A program made the position numbers and the translations under genes. Shown in pieces: positions 1-9,559 of a stretch of DNA of 64,000 bases; positions within the stretch are counted from its first letter, which is position 1, and every line of letters starts with the position of its first letter. Origin of the DNA: Halomonas sp. LR3S48 (GTDB taxonomy: Bacteria > Pseudomonadota > Gammaproteobacteria > Pseudomonadales > Halomonadaceae); NCBI RefSeq assembly GCF_025725665.1, contig NZ_CP107009.1, forward strand, positions 4,216,001-4,280,000. The letters are read 5' to 3'. The notes beneath the pieces are model-generated. The model was not told the DNA's origin. It saw nothing but the letters and a program-made list of their open reading frames with translations, and did not search any database.

Positions 1-1190
1 ATCGAGGCAACGATGGCGGCTATCGCCGGACGCGGAATATCGGCCACTTTGGCCCAGAACCTGGCGCCTGCCAGACCGATGAAGACCATGATCGGTACGC
101 TGATCCACAGCGAGACAAAGACCGTATAGGGGATCTGCGGGTTGGTGGTGAACAGCAGGGGCCCGGGCTGTATGCCATGAATCATGAGCGCACCGATCAT
201 GATGGCGGTGGTGGCGGAGCCCGGTATGCCCAGGGCCAGCATCGGGGCAAGCGAACCGGATACCGAGGCATTGTTCGCTGTCTCCGAGGCGGCAATGCCC
301 TCGTAGCTGCCTTTGCCAAACAGCTCGGGCTTCTTGGAAAAACGCTTGGCAACGGCGTAGGAGACGAAGGAGCCGACGGAAGCGCCCGCGCCGGGTATCA
401 CCCCGACAAAGTAGCCGATGAGCGAGCTCCTCAGAAACAGCGTCTTCATCTTGTAGAACGTCTTGAATGGTACGGCCAGGATCCCGCTCATGGGCTGGTT
501 CTTGGTTTTATGGCTGGCCCCCGCCTCGATCATGTACAGCACTTCGGAGAGGGCGAACAGCCCCAGCAGGGCAGGCACCAGGGGCAACCCCTCGAAGAAA
601 TCGGGGTGGTAGCTGAAGCGAGGCACTCCCGTCTGGGTATCCAGGCCGATCGTGGCCAGGGCCAGCCCGATGCCCATGGCCAGCGCTCCTTTCAGCAGCG
701 AGCCGGAGGATAGGCTGGATACCAGGCTAAGGCCAAGCAGGGCGAGAGCAAAGTAAGCGGTAGGGCCGAAGTTGAGCGCATACTCGGAAAGCGGCACAGC
801 GGTAAGGAACAGGAGCACTGCGCTCGCAAAGATACCCACGCCCGAAGAGATGATGGAGATATTCAGCGCAATGCCCGTCTTGCCTTGCTTGGTCAACGGG
901 TAGCCATCCCAGGCCGTGGCAACCGCAGCCGCCGTGCCAGGGGAGTTGAGCAGGATGCCGGATATGGCGCCACCGTACTCGGCCGCGGCAAACAGAGAAA
1001 CCAGCATGACAATGGAAACGATGGGGTCCATGCCGTAGGTAAAGGGAATCATCAATGCAATTCCCAAGCTGGGGCCCAAGCCGGGGATAGCGCCGATCAG
1101 GTAACCGATGAGAGCGCCTGCGACGAGGCCGAGGGGAACCATCGGATTGGTAAAGGCATCCAGGCCTATCAGAAGATTGTCAATCATCAT
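1..1190 (-). CDS. TctA family tripartite tricarboxylate transporter large permease (partial)
   Basis: Large membrane subunit of a TTT carboxylate transporter. The C-terminal part is cut off by the window start, leaving about 397 residues. The protein opens MMIDNLLIGLDAF and has the TctA-typical glycine/proline-rich repeats: GAIPGLGPSLGIALMIPFTYGMDP near residue 35, and GVIPGAGASVGSFVSYAVAKR in the second half. Many hydrophobic segments run throughout. The ATG at 1190 lies 6 bp after the tctB stop, with a GAGG ribosome site overlapping that stop, so the two are translationally coupled. It is the last visible gene of the minus-strand operon that starts near 10774. The family is certain from the motifs. 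The substrate is unknown, and the CoA genes upstream suggest a small organic acid. Confidence 0.93.
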   Translation of the reverse strand, partial: MMIDNLLIGLDAFTNPMVPLGLVAGALIGYLIGAIPGLGPSLGIALMIPFTYGMDPIVSIVMLVSLFAAAEYGGAISGILLNSPGTAAAVATAWDGYPLTKQGKTGIALNISIISSGVGIFASAVLLFLTAVPLSEYALNFGPTAYFALALLGLSLVSSLSSGSLLKGALAMGIGLALATIGLDTQTGVPRFSYHPDFFEGLPLVPALLGLFALSEVLYMIEAGASHKTKNQPMSGILAVPFKTFYKMKTLFLRSSLIGYFVGVIPGAGASVGSFVSYAVAKRFSKKPELFGKGSYEGIAASETANNASVSGSLAPMLALGIPGSATTAIMIGALMIHGIQPGPLLFTTNPQIPYTVFVSLWISVPIMVFIGLAGARFWAKVADIPRPAIAAIVAS

Positions 1191-1196
1191 CACACC

Positions 1197-1694
1197 TCAC
1201 TCGAAGTAGACGCCAAGCACCAGCACGAAGAGGACGTAAATGCCGACGGATAACAGCGGAGGCAGGCCAAGCAACAGCAGATAGCGTCTTTCTCCCCCCA
1301 GCCACATCAACAACAGTGCAAGCAGTGCGATACCGACAAGGGGCCCGGTCCACGGGAGAGACAGGACCATGGCGAGCAAGACGGCGATCGTCAGCGCGAC
1401 TTGTACCGGTCGATTAATAGCAACGAAGGGCTCCACTTCATCCTTTCGCGCTGTAACCAATGAAACGACGAGAAGCGCCAGCAGCGATGCTCCGATAAGC
1501 AGCGAGACGAGGAGGGGAAAGCCACCGGCCCCCACGCCACGAGCCGATCCCGGCAGGCCCAAGGCCTCCTTGAAGTAAAAGGCATTGAGCAGGAAAAGAA
1601 CGAGGTAAACGAAAATCTCGAAGCCCTTTTTACTTATCCTGATTTCCGAAATGACCTCTTCCTTGGTTTCTGCATCATGTGATAATTCACTCAT
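1197..1694 (-). CDS. TctB family tripartite tricarboxylate transporter small permease
   Basis: Small four-helix membrane subunit of the TTT transporter, 165 residues from the chosen ATG (protein MSELSHDAETK). That start has GGAG seven bases upstream. An in-frame start 24 codons earlier lacks a comparable site. After a charged N-terminus there are hydrophobic stretches: FEIFVYLVLFLLNAFYF, a GVGAGGFPLLVSLLIGASLL segment, a TM pair around AIVLLAMVLSLP, and a C-terminal LLLLGLPPLLSVGIYVLFV. The glycine-rich GAGGFP stretch after TM1 is typical of TctB. It sits directly upstream of tctA. Unusually, the binding-protein gene (tctC at 7080) is separated from it by three CoA-metabolism genes. Confidence 0.88.
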   Translation of the reverse strand: MSELSHDAETKEEVISEIRISKKGFEIFVYLVLFLLNAFYFKEALGLPGSARGVGAGGFPLLVSLLIGASLLALLVVSLVTARKDEVEPFVAINRPVQVALTIAVLLAMVLSLPWTGPLVGIALLALLLMWLGGERRYLLLLGLPPLLSVGIYVLFVLVLGVYFE

Positions 1695-1896
1695 TGGCGT
1701 TCTCCAGAATTCTTGTAATGTGCAACGGCTCATCCAGGCCTTTTCATCATCATGGCGCAGAAACATTTCCGCAGAAACTGACTATTCCTCAGTCTCAGCC
1801 GTCGCAAACGTTAGGGCCAAACTAGACGAAAGATGAATGGATGGAGCCTGTCGTCTAGCCTCTCACCGGATCGGCGCTCACCAGGTCGGCATCGCC

Positions 1897-3930
1897 TTAC
1901 TCATGGCCCCTGCCGCTGACCTCGGCGAGCCAGACAAGCTCCGATGCAAGCCGCTCACGGCCCCACTGGCGCGCAATGAAAAGGGGGCCGCCCCGCCAGC
2001 GCGGGAAGCCGTATCCGTGTACGAGCGCGATATCGATGTCCTCCGGCCGCTGACAGACCCCTTCATCGAGCAACAGCAGTGCCTCGTTGATCAGGGCGAG
2101 CAGCGCTCGCTGCTGGATCTCCTCGTCATCGAACGCCCTCGCCTCGATGCCCTGCTCCCGGCGGTACCGATCGACGATCGCCGCGACTTCCGGGTCGGTG
2201 ACGGGGCGCTTGTCTTCGCCGTAGCGGTAGTAGCCCTTGCCGGTCTTGCGCCCCAGGCGGCCGGCTTCACAGATCATGTCGGGTATCCCGACATAGCGAC
2301 GCAGATGCCGGGTGGCCATGGTCTGCTGACGCATCTTCCAGGCGATATCCAGCCCGGACATGTCGGCCACCTTGAACGGCCCCATGGCAAAGCCATACGC
2401 CTCCAGGGCAACATCGATCCGCTCGGGGCTGGCGCCCTCTTCCAGCATGAATTCACACTGGCGGCGATAGGCCGCGTACAGCCGGTTGCCGACGAACCCC
2501 CAGCTGTTGGCGACCACGATCGCCTTCTTCTTCAGGCGCCGAGAGAACTTGATCGCGGTGCTGAGCGTCTGCTCGCTGGTCGCCTTGCAGCGCACCACCT
2601 CGAGCAGCGCCATACGATGCGCGGGGCTGAAGAAGTGCAGCCCAAGCACGCGCGCCGGATTGGCGATACCCTCCGCGATCCGGTCGATATCGAGATAGGA
2701 GGTATTGGTGGCCAGCAGCGTCTCCTCACCGACCAGGCCGGCAAGGTCGGCAAACAGCGCCCGCTTGACGTCGAGATCCTCGACGATGGCTTCGATCACC
2801 AGATCCGTGCCGACCACCGCCTGGATCTGCTGGGCGGGGCGCAGTCTCGCCAGCAGCTCATCGCGCCGCTCGGTCGTCATGTGCCCGCGCCCGATATCGG
2901 CTTCCAGCTCCTGTGCGATCCGCTTCACCCCCGTCTCGAGGGCCGCGGCATTCAGCTCCAGCAGATCAACCGTATAACCGGCCTGCAGCACGCAGAGGGC
3001 GATTCCGCTGCCCATCGTGCCGGCACCGATCACCGAGACCCGCTCCAGCGTGCGAGGCGCCACGGCCTGGGTCGGCGTGAAGGGCTGCTCGCGCTCGGCG
3101 AAGAAGAGGTAGCGCAGCGCCCGTGCCGGTTCGCTGCCACGCAGGGCGAGGAAGTGCGCCCGCTCCTTGGCTACCGCCTCGGCAAAGCTCGACTTGCCGG
3201 CGCTCATCACCACCTCGGCCGCCACGGCTGCCGCCGGCAAACCGCGGGAGCGTGCCAGGAGCTTTTGCGCCTGCGCCTGCAGCGTCGCTTCCTCGATGGG
3301 GACGACGTCACGCTCGGCCAGGGGCCGCTTGCCGCCCCGGTAGCGGCTTGCGTAGGCCAGGATTTCGGCATTCTGCGCCGCGTCTTCCGTGGCCGTCAGC
3401 AGCTCGTCCACTAGCCCGATCCGGTTGGCCTCGACGGCAGTGATGGGCTTGCCGCCGACGATCATCTCCAGCGCCTTGGGCAGCCCCACGGCGCGTGGCA
3501 GGCGCTGGGTCCCGCCGGCGCCGGGAATGACGCCGACGTTGACCTCGGGCAGCCCCAGCATGGCGGTGGGCGTGGCCAGTCGCACGTCGCAGGCCAGCGC
3601 CAGTTCCAGCCCGCCGCCCAGGGTATGGCCCTTTACGACGGCGATCAGCGGCAGCGGAAAGGAGGCCAGCGCTGCCGTGACTTGCGGCAGCGTCGGCTCG
3701 GTCGGCTCGTTTTCCAGCTCGTGCAGGTCGGCGCCGGCCATCAGGTGCTGGCCCGTTCCCGTCAATACCACAGCGGTGGTGCGCTGCACGTCGATCCGGT
3801 CCAGCGCGGCCAGGATGCCCCTGCGTACCGCATCGGTGCTGCTGTTGACCGGCGGGTTGTCGAGGGTGATGACCGCCACCGCCCCCTCCTGCCGGAGGTG
3901 GACCTGCCCGCTGTTGCGCGGTTCAGCCAT
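1897..3930 (-). CDS. Bifunctional enoyl-CoA hydratase / 3-hydroxyacyl-CoA dehydrogenase (FadB/FadJ-like)
   Basis: Trifunctional-type beta-oxidation enzyme, 677 residues from the ATG at 3930, which overlaps the stop of the upstream ligase gene by 8 bp. Residues about 10-190 are a crotonase fold; [20 protein letters not shown] carries the catalytic glutamate. From about residue 280 comes the Rossmann NAD site [10 protein letters not shown]. Next is the 3HCDH signature with the catalytic histidine in [11 protein letters not shown], then two C-terminal 3HCDH helical domains. It would hydrate a 2-enoyl-CoA and oxidise the 3-hydroxyacyl-CoA in the cytoplasm. The length is nearer peroxisomal-type enzymes than E. 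coli FadB (about 730). No thiolase gene is adjacent, so the last step must be supplied elsewhere, or the acyl chain is cleaved differently. Confidence 0.9.
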   Translation of the reverse strand: MAEPRNSGQVHLRQEGAVAVITLDNPPVNSSTDAVRRGILAALDRIDVQRTTAVVLTGTGQHLMAGADLHELENEPTEPTLPQVTAALASFPLPLIAVVKGHTLGGGLELALACDVRLATPTAMLGLPEVNVGVIPGAGGTQRLPRAVGLPKALEMIVGGKPITAVEANRIGLVDELLTATEDAAQNAEILAYASRYRGGKRPLAERDVVPIEEATLQAQAQKLLARSRGLPAAAVAAEVVMSAGKSSFAEAVAKERAHFLALRGSEPARALRYLFFAEREQPFTPTQAVAPRTLERVSVIGAGTMGSGIALCVLQAGYTVDLLELNAAALETGVKRIAQELEADIGRGHMTTERRDELLARLRPAQQIQAVVGTDLVIEAIVEDLDVKRALFADLAGLVGEETLLATNTSYLDIDRIAEGIANPARVLGLHFFSPAHRMALLEVVRCKATSEQTLSTAIKFSRRLKKKAIVVANSWGFVGNRLYAAYRRQCEFMLEEGASPERIDVALEAYGFAMGPFKVADMSGLDIAWKMRQQTMATRHLRRYVGIPDMICEAGRLGRKTGKGYYRYGEDKRPVTDPEVAAIVDRYRREQGIEARAFDDEEIQQRALLALINEALLLLDEGVCQRPEDIDIALVHGYGFPRWRGGPLFIARQWGRERLASELVWLAEVSGRGHE

Positions 3931-6037
3931 GGGAGCGTTCCTCCCCGTGCCCCTCTTCGAGGACGAGCACCGCGTCCGCCGCCACAACGCCCTCTCCTTC
4001 CGGCATGACGAACAGCGGGTTGATCTCCGAGGTCACCAGGCGATCGCCCAGCGCCGCCATCAGGGCTGAGAAGTTGACGATCGCCTGCGCCAGCGCTTCG
4101 GTATCGCGCCGCGGTGCGCCGCGATAACCGTCGAGCAGGGGCCAGGTGGTCAGTTGCTGCATCATCTCCCTGGCCTGCTCCAGCGTGAGGCCGCCCTGCA
4201 CCGGCAGGAGCCGGATGGCGGTGTCCTTGAACAGCTCGGCCGTGACCCCGCCGGCCCCCAGCAGAATGGCCGTGCCCAGGGCATCGCGATTGGCACCCAG
4301 GATCAGCTCATGACCGCCGGCCACCATCGCCTCCACCAGATAGGTGTCGGGACGTCGCTCTACATGGGACTCCACTTGGAGCGCCATCTGCTCCAGGCGA
4401 TCGCCGATGGTCTCGGCGTTGAGATGCAGCGCCACACCACCGATGTCGCTCTTGTGCAGCAGGTTGGCATCCAGCACCTTCAGCACCACTGGCGCGCCCA
4501 CTTCGCCGGCGGCGCGTTCGGCCTCCTCGCGGGTGTGCACGACGCGGTTCGGCGGCACGACAATGCCCGCCTCGGCAAACAACTGCTTGGCCGCGGACTC
4601 GTCGATCGCGCCCTGGGGCAGGCCGCTCAGGTCGGGCAGTTGAGCGCTCGGCCGGCTGATGCCAGCGCTCAGTGGTTGACCGGTGAGATACAGGGCTTCC
4701 AGTACCGCGCTGCAGCTTTCCGGCGAGCTGAAGCCGGGAATCGCCGCCCGGTTCAGGCGTTGCAGCGTATTCGGCGCATAGGGGCTGACATAAGCCAGCA
4801 CCGGCTTGTCGCTGGCACCGAGGCTGTCGCTGATCGCGCCGACCACGAGGTCCGGCATGGCCAGGCCAGAGGAGCCGATGATCACGATCAAGGCATCATA
4901 GCTGTCGCTTTCGAGCAGGATGCGAATCGCTTGCCGCAGCAGATCGGGCTGCAACCCCGCCAGGGTCACGTCGATGGGGTTGCGGTCGAGCGCCGTTGGC
5001 GTGTCGCCCTGCAGGGCACGCAGCTTTTCCGCGGTGGCCGGGTCCGGCGGCGGCGTCTCGAAGCCATTCATCCCCAGGCTGTCGGCGATCAGCGTACCGG
5101 CTCCGCCGGTGGAGGTCAGCACGGCGACGCGGCGCCCCGCCAGCTTGCGCCCCGCCACCAGCACGGCGGGCACGTCGAGGAACTCGTCGAAGGTATTGAC
5201 GCGGATGACGCCCAGCTCGCGGAAGAAGGCGTCGTAGACCCTATCCTCCCCCGCGAGTGCGCCGGTGTGCGAGCTGGCGGCGCTGGCGCCCGCCTCGGAG
5301 CGGCCGATCTTGAACACTACCAGCGGCTTGCCTGCTTCGCGGGCCCGCAGCGCCACTTCACGGAAGCGTGCCGGGTGACGAATGCTCTCCAGGTAGAGCG
5401 CAATCACCTTGGTGCTGGGATCGTCGATCAGATACTCGACGAAGTCGCTCACTTCCAGATCCACCTCGTTGCTGGTGGAGATGAGCGAGGAGAGGCCGAT
5501 GCCGCGGCCAGCCGCGCGCGAGAGTAGCGCCCCAAGGATGCCGCCGCTCTGCGAGACGACCGCCACGCTACCGGCAGGCAGCTCGCTGACCTCCAGTGCC
5601 CCGCTGGCGGAAAGGGGGATGCCGGCTGTCAGGTTGACCAGACCGATGGTGTTCGGCCCCAGGATGCGCATGGAGCCGGCGGCCTCCTTCAGTTGCACCT
5701 GAAGATCCTGGCCCTCTTCCCCCGCCTCCGCATAGCCGCTGGCGAGCACCACCGCGGCCTTGCAGCCCAGTTGCGACAGGGAGCGAACCGCATCGATGCT
5801 GCGCCTGGCATTCAGCAGCACCAGGCCGACATCCGGGGCCTCCGGCAGCGCCTCCACATTCGGGTAGCAGGTGAGGCCTTGGATCTCGTCTGCCTTGGGA
5901 TTGACCGGATAGATCGGTCCCTCGAAGCCGTGCTTGATCAGGTAGGAAACGGGCAACCCCGAGGTCTTCTTCGGGTCGGCGGAAGCACCAATCACCGCAA
6001 TACTTTTCGGGTTCAGGAGAGCATCGATCTGGTTCAC
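3923..6037 (-). CDS. ADP-forming acyl-CoA synthetase (acetate-CoA ligase family)
   Basis: A 704-residue fused NDP-forming acyl-CoA ligase that activates a carboxylic acid with ATP and CoA. Order of parts: an N-terminal CoA-binding Rossmann domain ([16 protein letters not shown], about residues 12-130), a succinyl-CoA-ligase-like flavodoxin domain holding the predicted phosphohistidine in [13 protein letters not shown] (about residue 260), a second ligase domain, and a C-terminal ATP-grasp domain ([20 protein letters not shown], from about residue 500). It overlaps the hydratase gene upstream (ATGA) and the fused dehydrogenase gene downstream (8 bp), so it belongs firmly to the operon. Such enzymes often act on acetate, propionate, pimelate or hydroxycinnamates; the substrate here cannot be read from sequence. 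Confidence 0.9.
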   Translation of the reverse strand: MNQIDALLNPKSIAVIGASADPKKTSGLPVSYLIKHGFEGPIYPVNPKADEIQGLTCYPNVEALPEAPDVGLVLLNARRSIDAVRSLSQLGCKAAVVLASGYAEAGEEGQDLQVQLKEAAGSMRILGPNTIGLVNLTAGIPLSASGALEVSELPAGSVAVVSQSGGILGALLSRAAGRGIGLSSLISTSNEVDLEVSDFVEYLIDDPSTKVIALYLESIRHPARFREVALRAREAGKPLVVFKIGRSEAGASAASSHTGALAGEDRVYDAFFRELGVIRVNTFDEFLDVPAVLVAGRKLAGRRVAVLTSTGGAGTLIADSLGMNGFETPPPDPATAEKLRALQGDTPTALDRNPIDVTLAGLQPDLLRQAIRILLESDSYDALIVIIGSSGLAMPDLVVGAISDSLGASDKPVLAYVSPYAPNTLQRLNRAAIPGFSSPESCSAVLEALYLTGQPLSAGISRPSAQLPDLSGLPQGAIDESAAKQLFAEAGIVVPPNRVVHTREEAERAAGEVGAPVVLKVLDANLLHKSDIGGVALHLNAETIGDRLEQMALQVESHVERRPDTYLVEAMVAGGHELILGANRDALGTAILLGAGGVTAELFKDTAIRLLPVQGGLTLEQAREMMQQLTTWPLLDGYRGAPRRDTEALAQAIVNFSALMAALGDRLVTSEINPLFVMPEGEGVVAADAVLVLEEGHGEERSHG

Positions 6038-6831
6038 TGCTGGGCCTCCTTCATGCGGTCGAGAAAGGCCTGCACCGAGCGGCGATGCTCCTCGGAGGTG
6101 TAACAGATGCCCTGCGCCTTGCTGCCCTCGGCGAACACCTGGTGCTCGGACATCTCGTAGCTCTTGTTGATGACCGACTTGGTCAAGGCGATCGCCGTAC
6201 GCGAGCCGCTGCTCATCTCGTCCGCCATTGTCCGAGCCGAGCTCAACAGCTCGTCGGCACTGCAGAGCTGGTCCGCGATGCCCAGCTGCAGAGCCTCCTC
6301 GGCGTTCACCCGGCGACCGCTGAAGATCAGCGCCTTGGCACGCGCCAGGCCGACACGACGGGGCAGGAAGTACATGCCGCCGCCATCCGGTACCAGACCA
6401 CGGGCGATGTAGGCCCAGGTGAAGTGGGCATACTCGGATGCCACGACGAAGTCGCAGGAGAGCGCCAGATCCGCGCCCAGGCCAGCTGCCGCGCCATTCA
6501 CGGCCGCCACGGTGGGAATCGGCAGGTTCAGCAGCAGACTGGCGGCGTAGTGCACGCCTTGCTGTCGCTCCCAGCCGTTGAATCCCACCGTTGCCGGGTC
6601 GGCCTCCATCCGCGTTCTCATGCCGGCGATGTCACCGCCGGCACAAAAACCCTTGCCGCTCCCGGTGATGACCAAGGCGCGAATGGCGCGATCGGTGCGG
6701 ATCGACAGCAGATGCGCCACCAGCTCGGCCCGCATGGCATCGCTCATGGCGTTGCGCTTGTCGGGACGATTCAGCGTCAGCAGGGCAATCCCGTTATCGA
6801 CCGTACAGTTGACCAGCTCGTTCTGGATCAT
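6034..6831 (-). CDS. Enoyl-CoA hydratase/isomerase family protein
   Basis: Single-domain crotonase of 265 residues. The oxyanion-hole segments are visible: ALVITGSGKGFCAGGDIAGM (about residue 65) and NGAAAGLGADLALSCDFVVAS (about residue 115). ARGLVPDGGGMYFLPRRVG follows, where an Asp (VPDGG) occupies the position of the second catalytic acid. The start at 6831 has AAGAGGGG seven bases upstream, and the stop overlaps the synthetase start by 4 bp. A second hydratase in the same operon as a FadB-like fusion suggests two distinct hydration or isomerisation steps, not redundancy. It does not show the sequence features of feruloyl-CoA hydratase-lyase. The exact reaction is unknown. Confidence 0.88.
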   Translation of the reverse strand: MIQNELVNCTVDNGIALLTLNRPDKRNAMSDAMRAELVAHLLSIRTDRAIRALVITGSGKGFCAGGDIAGMRTRMEADPATVGFNGWERQQGVHYAASLLLNLPIPTVAAVNGAAAGLGADLALSCDFVVASEYAHFTWAYIARGLVPDGGGMYFLPRRVGLARAKALIFSGRRVNAEEALQLGIADQLCSADELLSSARTMADEMSSGSRTAIALTKSVINKSYEMSEHQVFAEGSKAQGICYTSEEHRRSVQAFLDRMKEAQQ

Positions 6832-6948
6832 GACTCACCCCTCTTGAATAAAAGCCGTCATGTAAGAAGTTATTTAAAAATCAAGCCCAACGGCTCTCCT
6901 ATAAATACAGGCATTACCTGTCTGAACTTGAATTAAAAGAAAGAAAAG

Positions 6949-7003
6949 GCCCCGCCCATGGCCAAGAAGAAATGCTTCAGAGCCACAGGAGAAAAAACGG
7001 GGC
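6949..7003 (-). terminator. Possible terminator or attenuator after tctC
   Basis: On the minus strand GCCCCG (7003-6998) can pair with CGGGGC (6954-6949) across a long loop, followed by a pyrimidine run CTTTTCTTTC. It lies in the 248-bp gap between tctC and the hydratase gene. It may dampen read-through from a highly expressed binding-protein gene into the CoA genes. The stem is short and the loop long, so the call is weak. Confidence 0.3.
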
Positions 7004-7079
7004 ATAAACAGGACACGTAATTCTTGAACAAGTCAGCGAGGCAGAGACATTAAGATTGCCGCACCGACTTACAAACTTC

Positions 7080-8078
7080 CTAATCGTCAGACTTTTCCAG
7101 CTCGCCCTTGGCGACTTCACTTATCCTTCTTGCAAACTCCGTATACTCCTCCGGCCCCATCCATGAATCGGTGACACCGGCGTTACGTGAATACTCCTGG
7201 TAGTGCTCGGAGCGCATGGCCTCATGGAACGTCTCGGCGATCTTCTGCTGGGTTTCCATCGGGATGCCGGCTGGGCCAAAGACACCGCGCACCTGCACCC
7301 AGCCAGTGTCGATATCGACCCCTTGCTCTGCGAAGGTGGGAACGTCCGGCAGTCCCTCCAGCCTTTCATCCGCAATGACGCCGACCCCCTGGATGCGACC
7401 AGCATCGAAGAAGCTCTTTAGCGCACTGAGGTTGGAGATACCCACATCCACATGGCCGCCCATGACGGCGGCGATGATATCGGGCGTGCCGTTGTAGGCG
7501 ATCCACTCGAATTCGACGTCGGCCTCGTTCTCGAGCATGGAAATGGCGATATTCTGCGTAGAGCCTTCCGGGCCGAACCCCCCGACGCTGATTTTCTCAC
7601 TCCCATTCCCTGCCTTTTCGATCAGCTCGCCAACGCTCTCGATCCCCGTCTCGCTTCTGGAGAAGATGATATGCACGTCCTCCTGGGCCGAGGCGATCCA
7701 GGCAAAGTCATCCAGCTCGAAAACGCCGTTGAGGTTGGTCAGCATTCCGGTGAAGTGGGAAAGCGTATTGATGCCCAGTGTCAGGCCGTCGGGCTTCGCA
7801 CTGCGAACGCGGGACATCTGGGTAGCACCCGCACCGCCTGGCGAGTTGATGATGACGATCTGCTGCCCGATCATGGGCTCCATCGTTTCAGCCAGCGTTC
7901 TGATGAAGACATCGGCCGAACCGCCCGCCTGGGTATGCATGACGAAATTGACGGTGCCTGTCGGCCAGTCGCTATCGGCGGCTACTGCCAAGCTGCCCGT
8001 GGCAGCGGTGGAAAAAAGCGACACGGCAGCAGCGCCAAAGAGAGTTTTCGACACGGCTTTTTTAAACTTGTTATTCAT
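7080..8078 (-). CDS. TctC family (Bug) periplasmic substrate-binding protein
   Basis: Extracytoplasmic receptor of the TTT system, 332 residues. The signal peptide is clear: basic MNNKFKKAVSKT, hydrophobic LFGAAAVSLFSTAATG, cleavage near AVAADS. The mature part has Bug-family features: WPTGTVNFVMHTQAGGSADVFIRTL near the start, INSPGGAGATQMSRV, KPDGLTLGINT, and GGHVDVGISNLSALKSFFDAGRIQGVGVI in the second lobe. A GAGGTGG ribosome site precedes the ATG. It lies between the MmgE/PrpD and hydratase genes on the same strand. It very likely works with TctBA about 6 kb downstream in the same transcription unit. The ligand is probably a mono- or dicarboxylate. Confidence 0.92.
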   Translation of the reverse strand: MNNKFKKAVSKTLFGAAAVSLFSTAATGSLAVAADSDWPTGTVNFVMHTQAGGSADVFIRTLAETMEPMIGQQIVIINSPGGAGATQMSRVRSAKPDGLTLGINTLSHFTGMLTNLNGVFELDDFAWIASAQEDVHIIFSRSETGIESVGELIEKAGNGSEKISVGGFGPEGSTQNIAISMLENEADVEFEWIAYNGTPDIIAAVMGGHVDVGISNLSALKSFFDAGRIQGVGVIADERLEGLPDVPTFAEQGVDIDTGWVQVRGVFGPAGIPMETQQKIAETFHEAMRSEHYQEYSRNAGVTDSWMGPEEYTEFARRISEVAKGELEKSDD

Positions 8079-8203
8079 CTATACCACCTCACTATCTTAT
8101 TTATTCAGGACAAAGCAACTTCTCTGACTCATGCTGGCACGACGCATTAGCTGCTTCCACCGACCATAAATTGGTGCTTGGCCAACCTTTGGTTCAGTGA
8201 ATG

Positions 8204-9550
8204 CTACGTAGATGACAAAAGATTTCCGGGCAGCTCGTTGCCCCACAGGATGTTGCTCTTGATTCGTTCAAGATCAGACTTTGATATAACACCTGAACCC
8301 AGCTCATCGTACTTCTCGATCAGCTCGGCATCCGACATGGGATCTTCCGGATCCCCCTTGCGGGTCTCCTGGAAATGGAGGTACTTCTTACCGTCATCGG
8401 TCGTCACGATGATGTTGGCCATCCGCTTCGCGGGGTACTCTTTGGCGATGTCCGACCTTTCCGATACCGTCACCTTTTTCATCAGGTGACGCACTCGCCT
8501 ATCGCTCAGCATGGGGTTCTCGAACGCCTGCAGCCTGACGTTCCCTGAAACCAGGAAGGCAGCGATGCAATACTGAATACTGAACCTGGCCTCCTGGGCC
8601 GAGCCCGGATCGGGCCGATTGCACATCGAGTAGGTGGCGCCGTATCCCTCGACGTGAATGCCCTTTATCCGATCGAGCGGTATGTCCACTCCTTCCCGGA
8701 GCACTTTCAAACCATCGAGTGCCGGGAAGATATGCCCACAGCAGCCATGATTCTTGATCGTCATGCGTGTGATTGGGGTCCAGTCGCCGATGCCTGCCAG
8801 AGCGGCCTCCCAGTTCCCCGTTGAGTCACTGGTCGCCGCAGCGAAGCCGTTGGGCGCGTGCAGGCTATCGAGCGATGCCGTCACGCCATGAGCGGCCGCC
8901 ATGCCGGCCATGAGTCCGGCATCAGCCGCATGGCCTGCGTGCAGCGGTTTGGCCATGCCTTCGCCCTGCAAGTTCTGCTGGTGTCCGCCGGCGAAGCTGC
9001 TCGAGAGCGCGATGGCGTGGGCAATCCGCTCTCGACTCGCTGCCAGCAGCATCGCCGTGGACACGGCCGCGCCGATGGTCCCCACGGTGGCCGAGGTATG
9101 CCAGTAGGTGTAGTGGCTTGGCTGGATGGCCAGCGCAATGCGGCAGCCGACCTCATAGCCGCCGACGATGGCACGGTGCAGCCGTTCGCGAGACGCGTCG
9201 ATGTCCTGGGCAACGGCAAGCGCCGCTGCAATGGTGGAACTGCCGGGGTGGTAGCCGCCGTCCTTGAAGATATCGTCGAACTCGACGGTATGGCTGGCCG
9301 TGGCGTTCAACAAGGCGGCGTACCTGGGCGCACCCAGCCGCCCATCGACGTAGCACACCGCCTTGCCGGTGCCGCGGGTGGCAGCGAACGCGCGGGAGAG
9401 CAGCGTGGCAGGTGCATGGCGGGTGCCCGGCAGCGTGGTGGCAAACCAGTCCAGCAGCGCCCTGCGCGTCGCCCAGTCGACCTCGGGGGCCAATGGCCGC
9501 TGCTGCCACTCGTCCGCCACCCGTGCCAAGCATTCGATAGGGTGGTTCAT
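8204..9550 (-). CDS. MmgE/PrpD family protein
   Basis: A 448-residue member of the family that includes 2-methylcitrate dehydratase (PrpD) and cis-aconitate decarboxylase. The helical N-terminal domain carries the family hallmark HTVEFDDIFKDGGYHPGSS (about residues 87-105). This is followed by GYEVGCRIALAI and, around residue 195, HQQNLQGEGMAKPLHAGHAADAG; the K-x-LHAGHAA stretch forms the active-site region in PrpD. AGGAG lies ahead of the ATG. It is 9 bp downstream of the CoA-transferase gene. No prpB or prpC is adjacent, so a role in the methylcitrate cycle is unlikely. A dehydration, isomerisation or decarboxylation of a tricarboxylate-like substrate brought in by the TTT transporter fits better, as inference. 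Confidence 0.9.
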   Translation of the reverse strand: MNHPIECLARVADEWQQRPLAPEVDWATRRALLDWFATTLPGTRHAPATLLSRAFAATRGTGKAVCYVDGRLGAPRYAALLNATASHTVEFDDIFKDGGYHPGSSTIAAALAVAQDIDASRERLHRAIVGGYEVGCRIALAIQPSHYTYWHTSATVGTIGAAVSTAMLLAASRERIAHAIALSSSFAGGHQQNLQGEGMAKPLHAGHAADAGLMAGMAAAHGVTASLDSLHAPNGFAAATSDSTGNWEAALAGIGDWTPITRMTIKNHGCCGHIFPALDGLKVLREGVDIPLDRIKGIHVEGYGATYSMCNRPDPGSAQEARFSIQYCIAAFLVSGNVRLQAFENPMLSDRRVRHLMKKVTVSERSDIAKEYPAKRMANIIVTTDDGKKYLHFQETRKGDPEDPMSDAELIEKYDELGSGVISKSDLERIKSNILWGNELPGNLLSST

Positions 9551-9559
9551 TGAGGGCTC

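Noticed and set aside
1837..3414. Long plus-strand open frame opposite the hydratase/dehydrogenase fusion
   Set aside because: Low-complexity composition with no family resemblance; the minus-strand gene is certain from its motifs.
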